Shown: piece after piece, positions 34,033 through 41,919 of the stretch | Numbering within the stretch: the stretch's first letter is position 1 | How the letters are laid out: each line of letters begins with the position of its first letter | Source: Marinimicrobium sp050113635 | GTDB taxonomy: Bacteria; Pseudomonadota; Gammaproteobacteria; Pseudomonadales; Cellvibrionaceae | NCBI RefSeq assembly: GCF_050113635.1 | Contig: NZ_JBNJLT010000005.1 | Span: 124,001-188,000 of the forward strand | Length of the DNA stretch: 64,000 nt | Direction of reading: 5' to 3' | Notes under the pieces: model-generated | The model's database searches: none | Seen by the model: only the letters and a program-made list of their open reading frames with translations | Told to the model about the DNA's origin: nothing | Position numbers and translations under genes: made by a program

Positions 34033-35106
34033 ATGACAGGCACAAGCACTCGACTGACCCGTACTGCCCTGACACTGACTTCGCTGTCATTGTTGGCCTC
34101 ACTGGTTGGCTGTGGCCAGCAGGATGACCCCTCGGAGGTTCAAGGTAGTGAATCCCCCTCGGCGGAGGCAGGCCAGGCAGCCGCCAGCTCTGCCCAGCCG
34201 AGTGCGTCCGGCAATGAGCCATCGATGGCGTCAAGCTGGCAGTGCCCCTCGAACCCTGGAGAAGCGCCTTCAGGCACCTTGAGGGCCGAGCGCATCGCTG
34301 GCTCGGCGAGCGAGCGACCTGGCTTGTATGAAGGGCCGGTATGGGTAGATGGTTCGCTGTATTTCTCTGACTTTACCTTCGATGAGGGCTTTCCCTCCCG
34401 TGTGCAACGCCTGACGGACGAAGGTACGCTGGAAACCGCCATTGAGGACAGTGGCAGCAATGGTTTGGCGGTGGATACCGAAGGCTTTCTGATGGCCGCG
34501 ACGCACGATGCCAAGGCGATATCCCGCTATGAACTGAGCACCGGCGACCGTGAGATTGTCTGGGATACCTATCAGGATAACCGGTTCAACTCCCCCAATG
34601 ACCTGACGTTGACCGGCAATGGCATCATCTACTTTACTGACCCGGATTTCCAGCAGTCCGCCGCGCCAGGCCGACAGCCCAAAACGCGTGTCTACCGGAT
34701 TGGCACTGACGGCATCAGCGTAGTCGATGACACCATCGCGAATCCGAACGGCGTGTCGCTCTCCCCGGATGAGCGCACGCTGTACGTCGCTGGAGGTGGG
34801 GAAAAGGGGGTGCTGAGAGCCTATGATCTGGATGATCAAGGGCAGGTCACGGGCCACAGGGATCTGGCAAAAGTCAGTGTGCCCGATGGTATGGCGATTG
34901 ACTGCCTCGGTAATATCTACGTCACTGAGCACAGCTTGCAACGGCTGCGTGTACTCTCCCCGGAAGGGGAGCAACTGGCGGAAATCAAGGTGGACGCCAA
35001 TATCACTAACGCGGCGTTTGGTGGTGAGCAGCGCAAGACCCTGTACCTGACCGGCGCGGGTACGCTTTGGCAGATTGAATTGGATGTCGCGGGTTATCCT
35101 TACTGA
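34033..35106 (+). CDS. SMP-30/gluconolactonase-like lipoprotein
   Basis: A 357-residue lipoprotein with signal peptide and lipobox LVGC (Cys27), a Ser/Ala/Pro-rich linker to about residue 70, and a six-bladed beta-propeller of the SMP-30/gluconolaconase type. Likely metal ligands are the Glu of 'LYEGPVWVDG', the Asn in 'FNSPNDLTLTG', and the Asp in 'VPDGMAIDCLGNIYV'. Such proteins hydrolyse sugar or other lactones; membrane-anchored periplasmic forms are mostly uncharacterised. AAGGA precedes the ATG. It heads a run of four closely packed genes with DUF1289, miaE and cmoM, a mixed set, so co-transcription is probably by position more than by function. Confidence 0.85.
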   Translation: MTGTSTRLTRTALTLTSLSLLASLVGCGQQDDPSEVQGSESPSAEAGQAAASSAQPSASGNEPSMASSWQCPSNPGEAPSGTLRAERIAGSASERPGLYEGPVWVDGSLYFSDFTFDEGFPSRVQRLTDEGTLETAIEDSGSNGLAVDTEGFLMAATHDAKAISRYELSTGDREIVWDTYQDNRFNSPNDLTLTGNGIIYFTDPDFQQSAAPGRQPKTRVYRIGTDGISVVDDTIANPNGVSLSPDERTLYVAGGGEKGVLRAYDLDDQGQVTGHRDLAKVSVPDGMAIDCLGNIYVTEHSLQRLRVLSPEGEQLAEIKVDANITNAAFGGEQRKTLYLTGAGTLWQIELDVAGYPY

Positions 35107-35107
35107 T

Positions 35108-35596
35108 ATGACGGTTTTCAAGCGCGTTAAAACCCCCTGTGTGGGTGTTTGTTCCACCGGCATTGGGGATAGTGTCTGTCGGGGCTGCAAGCGGTTTGCG
35201 CACGAGGTCATTGACTGGAATGCGTACGATCAAAGCCAGCGACAGATCATTGTTCATCGCCTGGAGGGGTTCTTGAGCCAGGTGGTGGCGCTGCGCTTTA
35301 ATATCGTCGATAAGCAGGCGCTCCTGACCCAGATTCAACATCAGCAAATTCGCTTCAACCAGGATCAAGACCCGTACTGCTGGGTGTTTGATTTGTTGAA
35401 GGCCGGTGCCAGCCAGATTCGGGATCTCGCCCATTACGGGCTTCGGCTGCATGTAGAGTGGCAGGGTGTTCCCCTCACGGAGCTGCGTGACCAGATTGAC
35501 CGCGATTTTTATGAGCTTTCCTGTGCCCATTATGAGCGCTATATCGAGCCCGGGCTGGCGCGGGATGCGGCTCTTAAAGCTTCACAATCCAGGTGA
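35108..35596 (+). CDS. DUF1289 domain protein (putative Cys4 metal-binding)
   Basis: A 162-residue protein read from the ATG at 35108, one base after the preceding stop. The N-terminus 'VKTPCVGVCSTGIGDSVCRGC' carries the DUF1289 four-cysteine motif (CxxxC...CxxC) that probably binds an Fe-S cluster or zinc. The remaining ~110 residues are an extra C-terminal region not seen in the shortest DUF1289 proteins. The family is widespread in proteobacteria and has no defined function. Next to miaE, an iron enzyme, it may have a role in metal or tRNA-modification chemistry, which is inference from position only. Confidence 0.8.
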   Translation: MTVFKRVKTPCVGVCSTGIGDSVCRGCKRFAHEVIDWNAYDQSQRQIIVHRLEGFLSQVVALRFNIVDKQALLTQIQHQQIRFNQDQDPYCWVFDLLKAGASQIRDLAHYGLRLHVEWQGVPLTELRDQIDRDFYELSCAHYERYIEPGLARDAALKASQSR

Positions 35597-35610
35597 GAAT
35601 GTATTTGTAA

Positions 35611-36222
35611 ATGACTGATTTAAAACCAATACTGGATTTCCTTTCCTGTGAAACACCCGATGCATGGGTGACCTGGGCACTGGATAATGAACCGCTGATG
35701 CTGCTCGATCACGCGAATTGCGAAAAGAAAGCGGCTTCCACTGCGTTGACGCTGATGTACCGCTATGTGGGCGATTTCGACATGATGCACAAGATGTCTC
35801 GCCTGGCGCGAGAGGAGCTGCGTCACTATGAGCAGGTAATGAGCCTGATGCAAAAGCGTGGCATCGCCTACGGCCAGATTTCCCCCAGTCGGTACGCGTC
35901 AGAGCTGCGCGCGCCCATTCGTACCCACGAGCCGGGCCGGTATGTGGATACATTGATTGTAGGAGGCATTATTGAGGCACGTTCCTGTGAACGGTTTGCC
36001 CGCCTCGCGCCCCATTTGGATGACGAGTTGCGAGGGTTTTATGAATCGCTGCTGAAATCCGAGGCTCGCCACTTTCAGGACTACCTCAAACTCGCGCGTA
36101 AAGCAGCGAAAGGGGCGTCAATCGACGAGCGTATCGAAACGTTTCTGACGCTGGAGAAAACGCTGATCGAATCACCCGACGATACGTTCCGCTTTCACAG
36201 CGGTGTGCCCCGGGCCGCCTGA
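35611..36222 (+). CDS. miaE: tRNA 2-methylthio-N6-isopentenyladenosine(37) hydroxylase
   Basis: A 203-residue non-haem diiron monooxygenase that hydroxylates ms2i6A37 of tRNA to ms2io6A. The four-helix ferritin-like fold is seen with carboxylate/histidine ligands in 'ANCEKKA', 'REELRHYEQ', 'IIEARSCERF' and 'SEARHFQDY'. The N-terminus 'LKPILDFLSCETPDAW' is typical of MiaE. It starts 14 bases after the DUF1289 stop and ends 4 bases before cmoM, another tRNA modification gene acting on the anticodon loop. MiaA and MiaB, needed for its substrate, are outside the window. Confidence 0.93.
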   Translation: MTDLKPILDFLSCETPDAWVTWALDNEPLMLLDHANCEKKAASTALTLMYRYVGDFDMMHKMSRLAREELRHYEQVMSLMQKRGIAYGQISPSRYASELRAPIRTHEPGRYVDTLIVGGIIEARSCERFARLAPHLDDELRGFYESLLKSEARHFQDYLKLARKAAKGASIDERIETFLTLEKTLIESPDDTFRFHSGVPRAA

Positions 36223-36226
36223 CGTT

Positions 36227-37042
36227 ATGCCTCGCCAGCCGTTGACCGGCGATCGCAATTTTGACGATCTCTCGGAGCGCTTTTCCCGGAATGTCTACGG
36301 CGGATTGAAAGGCCGTATCCGGCTGAGCGTGCTGCGCCGGGATTTCGGGTTGCACCTGCCCATTCCGCCCTTCGTTCCGCACACCGACCAGCCGCCATGG
36401 CGCATTCTGGACGCCGGGGGCGGTCAGGGTCAGTTTTCCATCCCTCTGGCTCGCGCCGGACATACCCTGACGTTGTGTGACCTCTCCAGCAAGATGTTGG
36501 CGCAAGCCGCCGCTGAGGCCGGGCGGCAAGCGATTGCAGATCGGGTGACCTTCCTGCAAACCCCGATTCAATCGCTGGGCGAGTCTCTGCCGGCGCAGGA
36601 GGAAGCGTTTGATCTGGTGATTTGCCACGCGGTACTCGAGTGGGTGCTTGAGCCGCAGACAGTGCTTGAACATTTGTTGCGCTGGCTGAAACCCGGCGGC
36701 TACCTTTCCCTGAGTTATTACAATCTGCACGGCGCCATCTACAAGAACCTGTTGCGTACCAACTACCGCAAAGTGGAGCAGGGGGATCATGGTGGGTTTC
36801 GAGGGAGTCTGTCCCCCATTAACCCGCTTTATCCGGAAACCGTGGATGAGTGGCTGGCGGCTCTGCCGCTGGAGCGATTGAGCACCAGCGGTATCCGGGT
36901 GTTTCACGACTACATTCTGGATCGTGCTGAACGGGAGAAGGACCCGGATAAAGTGGTCGCCCTGGAGTTAGCGCTGTCCCAGCGAGAGCCTTATCGATCA
37001 CTGGGACGCTATATGCACGTACTGTTGAAAAAGACACTCTGA
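36227..37042 (+). CDS. cmoM: tRNA 5-carboxymethoxyuridine methyltransferase
   Basis: A 271-residue SAM-dependent methyltransferase that methylates cmo5U34 to mcmo5U34 in tRNA. The start 'GDRNFDDLSERFSRNVYGGLKG' and the motifs 'ILDAGGGQGQFSIPLARAGH' (SAM motif I), 'LCDLSSKML', 'ICHAVLEWVLEPQTVLEHL' and 'GIRVFHDYI' align closely with E. coli CmoM. The ATG at 36227 is used because it follows the miaE stop by 4 bases and gives the family start. The last four-gene operon member, it converges on the J-protein gene 15 bases downstream. CmoA and CmoB must be elsewhere. Confidence 0.93.
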   Translation: MPRQPLTGDRNFDDLSERFSRNVYGGLKGRIRLSVLRRDFGLHLPIPPFVPHTDQPPWRILDAGGGQGQFSIPLARAGHTLTLCDLSSKMLAQAAAEAGRQAIADRVTFLQTPIQSLGESLPAQEEAFDLVICHAVLEWVLEPQTVLEHLLRWLKPGGYLSLSYYNLHGAIYKNLLRTNYRKVEQGDHGGFRGSLSPINPLYPETVDEWLAALPLERLSTSGIRVFHDYILDRAEREKDPDKVVALELALSQREPYRSLGRYMHVLLKKTL

Positions 37043-37057
37043 GTTAACGAACCCGCG

Positions 37058-37546
37058 CTACCCCAGCCGTTTGATCAATAGCGCTTTGGCCTCATTCACT
37101 TTGGCCGCCAAATAGTCGTTGCCGCCACGATCCGGATGCAGCTTTTGCATCAGCTTGCGGTGTGCGGCGATAATTTCATCGCGGGTTAACCGGCTTTCCT
37201 CGCCCTTGAGACCGAGCGTATCCATCGCTTCGCGCGCGCTCATGGGACCACTGGGTGGCGAGCTTGAGGAGGCTGTTTTTTGGCGCTGTTTCCACAAAGG
37301 AAAGAGCTGAAGCCCCACGCCAAGGAGCATCTTGGCTAAGGGCAACATCGCCCCCAAGACCGCAAAGAGCCAGTGCGCTCTTCCGGTGGCCACGAGCAAA
37401 ATCAACCCCAGTCCGCCGCCCCAGGCCAGCATGCGCCAGAGTAACGATTTGCGCTGCTTCTCAGGCAGGCGCCGAAGGTGAGCCATGGCCGCCCAGATTC
37501 CGACGATTACGATCAGGGCGATGATTAATCGCAACATAAGATTCAT
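37058..37546 (-). CDS. membrane-anchored DnaJ-domain protein
   Basis: A 162-residue protein with two N-terminal hydrophobic helices (~4-20 and ~41-75) and a C-terminal J domain. The J domain has 'MSAREAMDTLGL', 'TRDEIIAAHRKLMQKLHPDRGG' with the HPD motif at 137-139, and 'AAKVNEAKALLIKRLG'. It resembles the small membrane J-proteins that recruit DnaK to the inner membrane (Tim14/Pam18-like topology). It is divergent from the lipocalin gene and converges with cmoM. The partner process is unknown. Confidence 0.88.
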   Translation of the reverse strand: MNLMLRLIIALIVIVGIWAAMAHLRRLPEKQRKSLLWRMLAWGGGLGLILLVATGRAHWLFAVLGAMLPLAKMLLGVGLQLFPLWKQRQKTASSSSPPSGPMSAREAMDTLGLKGEESRLTRDEIIAAHRKLMQKLHPDRGGNDYLAAKVNEAKALLIKRLG

Positions 37547-37642
37547 CCGTTGGCTGCGTCGCAGCGTATTGCAGAACAGCTATTATAGAGAGACGGGTCG
37601 CCCCACAACAGGGGCGAAATGTAAGGAGTAAGGAGAGATTGA

Positions 37643-38179
37643 ATGAAACCGTGGGTTATGGGCGTATTGCTGGCCGTCATGTTGTTATCCGGTTGTTCGA
37701 ATACGGGAATTCCCGAGGGGTTGGAGCCGGTGGAAAATCTCGATGTGCAGCGTTACCTCGGGCAGTGGCATGAAATCGTGCGTCTGGACCACGGTTTTGA
37801 GGAGGGGCTGGAACAGGTGACCGCCACCTATTCACTTCGCGAGGATGGCGGGGTGAAAGTGGTCAACCGCGGGTACAACTCCGAGTCCGGTGAATGGGAA
37901 GAGGCCGAGGGCAAGGCCTACTTTATCGAAGATGACACCACGGGCCGGTTAAAAGTCTCGTTTTTCGGTCCTTTTTATGGCGGCTATAACATTATCGAGC
38001 TGGATGAGGATTATCAGTACGCGATGATTACCGGACCTGACCGCTCCTATTTCTGGTTATTGTTCCGCTCGCCAGAGCCTGACGCGGAACGGGTGGAGCA
38101 ACTGGTGAACCGCGCCGACGAACTCGGCTTTGACACCGATGCGTTCATCTACCCGAAGACCCGGACAAATTCGTTATAA
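37643..38179 (+). CDS. blc: outer-membrane lipocalin
   Basis: A 178-residue lipoprotein: signal 'MKPWVMGVLLAVMLLSGC' with lipobox ending at Cys18, then a lipocalin barrel beginning 'NLDVQRYLGQWHEIVRLDH' (the G-x-W motif) and including 'SFFGPFYGGYNIIELD', 'YAMITGPDRSYFWLLFR' and a C-terminal helix. These features match bacterial lipocalin Blc, an outer-membrane protein that binds lysophospholipids or fatty acids and is linked with envelope stress. AAGGAG and GGAG sites precede the start. The agmatine deiminase gene begins 32 bases later, with a TATAAT box inside the end of blc (38175-38180). Confidence 0.93.
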   Translation: MKPWVMGVLLAVMLLSGCSNTGIPEGLEPVENLDVQRYLGQWHEIVRLDHGFEEGLEQVTATYSLREDGGVKVVNRGYNSESGEWEEAEGKAYFIEDDTTGRLKVSFFGPFYGGYNIIELDEDYQYAMITGPDRSYFWLLFRSPEPDAERVEQLVNRADELGFDTDAFIYPKTRTNSL

Positions 38180-38211
38180 TCGCCGCTTTGCGCGATTGAC
38201 TGAGGTTTTCT

Positions 38212-39255
38212 ATGTCCTTACCGAGACTGCCCGCTGAATGGGAGCCACAGGATGCGGTTATGTTGACCTGGCCCCATCGTGACAGTGACTGGCTGCCGTT
38301 GCTCGATGAGGTGACACAGCTTTATGAAGGCCTGGTCACTGTAATCGCGGATTACGCGGATTTGATCGTAGCGGTTCCTGAGGCTGAGTTGGAATCCGTG
38401 TGGGAACGTTTGGAAGCTATGCATGTGGATATGTCGCATGTGCACTTGCGACCAGCGCCCAGTAATGACACCTGGGCCCGGGATCACGGACCGATCACCG
38501 TGTTGGTGAAAGACAACCCCGTGCTGTTGGACTTTCGTTTCAACGGTTGGGGCGACAAGTTTGCGCACGACCTCGATAATGCCATCACCGGGCGTCTGCA
38601 CCGTGACGGCGCCTTTCCTGGTGTGGCGTTACAGCCTCAGGACTGGGTGCTGGAAGGCGGGTCTGTCGAAACGGATGGGCAGGGCACCTTGCTCACCACC
38701 GAGGCGTGCCTGCTCAATCCCAACCGCAACCCTTCACTGTCCAAAACCGAGGTTGAGAGACGCTTGAAAGAAGCGTTCGGAGTACGCAAGATCAATTGGC
38801 TGGCGCACGGTCATTTAAAGGGCGACGACACGGACAGCCATATCGATACACTGGCCCGTTTATGTCCAAACAACGTAATCGCCTACGTGCAATGTGATGA
38901 CCCGGAGGATGAGCATTACGCCGACCTGCAGGCGATGGAAACCGAACTAAAGGCCATGACGGATGCGGATAACGCGCCCTATACGCTGGTGCCATTACCC
39001 TGGCCCGGTGCCGTGCTTAATGATGACGGCGAACGTTTGCCCGCCACCTACGCCAACTTTCTGATCATCAATGGCGCGGTGCTGGTTCCGCAATACGATT
39101 GCCCAACTGATGAGCAGGCGCTTGAGCAGGTTATGCAGGCGTTTCCCGGGCATCATATTTTTGGCGTGCCCTGTTCGGTGTTAATCGAGCAAGGCGGCAG
39201 CCTGCATTGCATTACCATGCAGTTACCGGAAGGAGTGCTTTATGACCCGGCTTAA
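38212..39255 (+). CDS. aguA: agmatine deiminase
   Basis: A 347-residue peptidylarginine-deiminase-fold enzyme that converts agmatine to N-carbamoylputrescine and ammonia. Signature segments are 'LPAEWEPQDAVMLTWPH', 'SNDTWARDHGPI', 'VLEGGSVETDGQGTLLTTEACLLNPNRNP', 'GHLKGDDTDSHIDTLA' and the catalytic Cys333 in 'GGSLHCITMQLP'. A GAGG site precedes the ATG. Its end overlaps the aguB start by 14 bases, so the two enzymes are translationally coupled and together turn agmatine into putrescine. Confidence 0.97.
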   Translation: MSLPRLPAEWEPQDAVMLTWPHRDSDWLPLLDEVTQLYEGLVTVIADYADLIVAVPEAELESVWERLEAMHVDMSHVHLRPAPSNDTWARDHGPITVLVKDNPVLLDFRFNGWGDKFAHDLDNAITGRLHRDGAFPGVALQPQDWVLEGGSVETDGQGTLLTTEACLLNPNRNPSLSKTEVERRLKEAFGVRKINWLAHGHLKGDDTDSHIDTLARLCPNNVIAYVQCDDPEDEHYADLQAMETELKAMTDADNAPYTLVPLPWPGAVLNDDGERLPATYANFLIINGAVLVPQYDCPTDEQALEQVMQAFPGHHIFGVPCSVLIEQGGSLHCITMQLPEGVLYDPA

Positions 39256-40123
39256 CGTAGGACTGGTTCAGCACGCATGTACCGATGACGTGACCGCCAA
39301 CCTGGAAGCGTCGATCGCCGGAATTCGTTCTGCGGCAGAGGGTGGTGCGCAGCTGGTGGTGTTGCAGGAGTTGCATCGCGGACTGTATTTCTGCCAGCAA
39401 GAAGACGTCGAGCAGTTTGATCTCGCCGAACCGATTCCCGGCCCCAGCACCGAAAGGCTTGGGGCGCTGGCCAGGGAGTTGGGGGTCGTGATCGTCTCTT
39501 CGTTGTTTGAACGTCGGGCGCCCGGCCTGTATCACAACACGGCCGTCGTGCTGGAGAAGGACGGCTCCATTGCCGGCACGTATCGCAAAATGCACATTCC
39601 CGACGACCCGGGATTTTACGAAAAATTCTATTTCACGCCGGGCGACTTGGGTTTTCAGCCCATTCAGACTTCCGTGGGTAAGCTCGGTGTGCTGGTCTGC
39701 TGGGATCAATGGTTTCCGGAAGCCGCACGCCTGATGGCGATGGCCGGTGCAGAACTGTTGATTTACCCCACGGCGATTGGCTGGAGTCGCGAGGATGATC
39801 CGGAAGAGCAGGAGCGCCAGCGGCAGGCGTGGATTACCATCCAGCGTTCGCACGCGGTGGCCAATGGCTTGCCGGTGGTGAGTGTGAATCGAATCGGCCA
39901 TGAAACGGATCCCGGCGGGGGCACGGGCGTAGACTTCTGGGGAAGCAGTTTTGTCGCTGGCCCTCAGGGTGAATTTTTATACACCGCTACTACTGACCAG
40001 ACTGAAAATGAAGTGGTGGTGGTGGACTTGGCGCGCAGCGAAAATGTGCGGCGGATCTGGCCGTACCTGCGCGATCGTCGCATCGACCACTACGGCGATC
40101 TGTTGAAACTGTATCGCGATTGA
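39242..40123 (+). CDS. aguB: N-carbamoylputrescine amidase
   Basis: A 293-residue nitrilase-superfamily enzyme that hydrolyses N-carbamoylputrescine to putrescine, CO2 and ammonia. The Glu-Lys-Cys triad is present: Glu43 in 'VLQELHRGLYFC', Lys116 in 'YRKMHIPDDPGFYEKFYF' and Cys153 in 'GVLVCWDQWFPEAARLM'. These neighbouring residues are specific for the carbamoylputrescine group. Overlap with aguA fixes the start. The gene completes the arginine-derived agmatine route to putrescine; the arginine decarboxylase is not in the window. bcp follows after 30 bases with its own ribosome-binding site. Confidence 0.96.
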   Translation: MTRLNVGLVQHACTDDVTANLEASIAGIRSAAEGGAQLVVLQELHRGLYFCQQEDVEQFDLAEPIPGPSTERLGALARELGVVIVSSLFERRAPGLYHNTAVVLEKDGSIAGTYRKMHIPDDPGFYEKFYFTPGDLGFQPIQTSVGKLGVLVCWDQWFPEAARLMAMAGAELLIYPTAIGWSREDDPEEQERQRQAWITIQRSHAVANGLPVVSVNRIGHETDPGGGTGVDFWGSSFVAGPQGEFLYTATTDQTENEVVVVDLARSENVRRIWPYLRDRRIDHYGDLLKLYRD

Positions 40124-40153
40124 AACCCTTAAACGACTTAACCGGAGGAACCG

Positions 40154-40627
40154 ATGGCTCTGCCCAAAATTGGCAATTTGGCACCGGCATTTACGCTGAA
40201 CAATCAGGATGGGGAAAAGGTCAGCCTGAAAGATTTTCGCGGTGATAAGAACGTGGTGCTGTATTTTTACCCCAAAGCCTCAACACCGGGCTGCACCGTG
40301 CAGGCTTGCGGCATGCGAGATGCCCTCGCGGAACTCGCGAAGTACGATACAGTCGTATTAGGGGTAAGCCCGGATAAAGAGCCGGCGCTGCAAAAGTTCA
40401 TTGCCAAACAGGGCTTGAATTTTGATCTGTTGTCTGATCCAGACCACGAGATTGCCGAGAAGTATGGCGTTTGGGGTTTGAAGCAGTTCGCAGGGAAGGA
40501 GTACATGGGGCTGATTCGTACCACCTTCATTGTCGATAGAGAAGGGCGGTTACGACACATCCCTGAGAAGTTCACAACGAAAAATCACGATGAGGTCGTG
40601 CTTGAGTACGTTCGTGAGTACCTGTGA
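40154..40627 (+). CDS. bcp: thioredoxin-dependent peroxiredoxin Bcp
   Basis: A 157-residue atypical 2-Cys peroxiredoxin of the BCP/PrxQ group, reducing hydroperoxides in the cytoplasm. The peroxidatic Cys47 and resolving Cys52 are in 'STPGCTVQACGMRD', followed by 'VVLGVSPDKEPALQKFIAKQ' and 'DLLSDPDHEIAEKYGVWG'. An AACCGGAGG ribosome-binding site precedes the ATG. It is the last gene of the plus-strand group; the long structured gap after it separates it from the AraC-type regulator. Confidence 0.95.
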   Translation: MALPKIGNLAPAFTLNNQDGEKVSLKDFRGDKNVVLYFYPKASTPGCTVQACGMRDALAELAKYDTVVLGVSPDKEPALQKFIAKQGLNFDLLSDPDHEIAEKYGVWGLKQFAGKEYMGLIRTTFIVDREGRLRHIPEKFTTKNHDEVVLEYVREYL

Positions 40628-40965
40628 CACGTTTCAAACCCTAAAACAGGCAAATTGTGGAAGCAGTAATAGGCATCGGGGAATAAAATCGTATTTTTTA
40701 TGAAAATGTGATCTTAGTCCCTTTGAGTGTCGTTTTTTTTGACTTTATTGGCGACATTTTTGTGACGATTGACCTATACTGATTTCGTACTGAGCGCGGG
40801 GAGCCAAGGCGCCCCGGCTCTGGTGACGGTCATCACCCGTCTGGGTGGCAGCCGTTCGATAAGGGCCGCGGTCCAGTTATCGGAGGGGGTTACCCTTTGG
40901 TGTCGCGGAGACAACAGCGTTCTTAATTTTCAATGCCCAAAGTGTTGGCATAAGGAGAGGCCTGT
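40628..40965 (+). other. leader/intergenic region before the AraC-type regulator
   Basis: The first half is AT-rich with an 8-base T-run (40732-40740). A TATACT box (40775-40780) could be a -10. The GC-rich second half contains several short inverted repeats, e.g. GAGCC/GGCTC around 40801-40821, and could form a structured leader. A 66-codon frame (40769-40969) starting with TTG runs through it and overlaps the regulator start by ATGA, but it lacks a good start and is not called. Confidence 0.45.
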
Positions 40966-41409
40966 ATGATCCAGCTACAGCGTATTGATGATCGAATCAG
41001 TGAAAGTGCGGCGCGCCCGTTTGCGACTCCGGGTGTCCGGTCTTATAGGGAGTATTTGGAACTGGCACGAATCCCGCCTGCGGAGGGCGTCGCAGCCAAA
41101 GTTCTGGATGTTCTGCACCGGCGTGTAGGGCAGGCTCCCTTGGCAATCGATTTTATTGCCGAAGACCTTGAGTTGTCCAAGCGGACTCTCCAGCGTCGGC
41201 TGCAACAGCAGGGCGAGAATTTCGCTCAGTTGCGAGACAGCTTGCGATTTCATTATGCGATCAAATTTTTGATTGATCAGCACATGAGTGTGGATGCAGT
41301 GTCCAAAGCGTTGGATTTCTCTGACCGCACCAGTTTTACCAACGCCTTTAAGCGCTGGACAGGCTTGTCGCCCAGCGTGTTTCGAAAACTTTTCCGGGAT
41401 TACGCTTGA
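40966..41409 (+). CDS. short AraC-type helix-turn-helix regulator
   Basis: A 147-residue protein consisting mostly of an AraC C-terminal DNA-binding domain: first HTH 'PLAIDFIAEDLELSKRTLQRRLQQQGENF', linker 'LRFHYAIKFLIDQHMSVDAVSKALDFSDRTSFTNAFKRWTG' with the second HTH, and the end 'LSPSVFRKLFRDYA'. The usual ~150-residue ligand-binding N-terminal domain is absent, with only about 45 residues before the HTH. The start has an AGGAGAGG upstream, so this short form seems genuine rather than a truncation of a longer frame. Target and inducer are unknown. The gene stands alone, between bcp and yajC, with a long leader. Confidence 0.85.
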   Translation: MIQLQRIDDRISESAARPFATPGVRSYREYLELARIPPAEGVAAKVLDVLHRRVGQAPLAIDFIAEDLELSKRTLQRRLQQQGENFAQLRDSLRFHYAIKFLIDQHMSVDAVSKALDFSDRTSFTNAFKRWTGLSPSVFRKLFRDYA

Positions 41410-41558
41410 TACCCCCCGCTTGACAATCCCGTTTGATACCCCGGTCGAGTCCGGCCGGGGTCCTTTATCTTTTCCCGGCGTTTCATCCCAATTGCCTGCC
41501 CCGCTTAAACACGGTAGAGTTAGCCCTTTTTCAAATCCAAAAAAATGAGGCTGATTAC

Positions 41559-41888
41559 ATGGATTTCCTGATTCCCGCCGCCATGGCGCAAGACGCTGCT
41601 CAACCGCAAGGCAACCCGATGGTGACCTTGTTGATGTTTGTCGGGCTGTTTGTGTTTATGTATTTGTTCATTATTCGCCCCCAGCGTAAGCGCCAGAAAG
41701 AGCATCAGAACCTGGTCGCCGCACTAAGCAAAGGGGATGAGGTGGTGATGACCAGTGGTCTACTGGGGAAAATCATTAAAGTGGATGACAACTACGTGGT
41801 GCTGGAAACCGGCGAGAACATCGAGCAGAAATTCCAGAAAGTGGCCGTGCATGCCGTGCTGCCCAAAGGCACCATTAAGTCTATCTAG
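41559..41888 (+). CDS. yajC: preprotein translocase subunit YajC
   Basis: A 109-residue single-pass membrane protein. The acidic-poor N-terminus 'MDFLIPAAMAQDAAQPQGNP' is followed by one transmembrane helix 'VTLLMFVGLFVFMYLFII' and 'RPQRKRQKEHQNLVAALSKGDEVVMTSGLLGKI', the conserved YajC cytoplasmic motif. YajC associates with SecDF-YidC at the Sec translocon. Normally it sits in queA-tgt-yajC-secD-secF, but here it is followed directly by an alanine symporter and no sec gene is near. The ATG at 41559 has GAGG upstream and gives the family length; the longer frame adds unrelated sequence. Confidence 0.92.
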   Translation: MDFLIPAAMAQDAAQPQGNPMVTLLMFVGLFVFMYLFIIRPQRKRQKEHQNLVAALSKGDEVVMTSGLLGKIIKVDDNYVVLETGENIEQKFQKVAVHAVLPKGTIKSI

Positions 41889-41919
41889 GTGCGGTGCTTC
41901 TAAAGCCAGCCCTTAAACT

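Noticed and set aside
40769..40969. 66-codon frame overlapping the AraC-type gene start
   Set aside because: It begins with TTG just upstream of the likely -10 box, so it would not be fully transcribed, and it has no ribosome-binding site. Kept only as a possible leader element.
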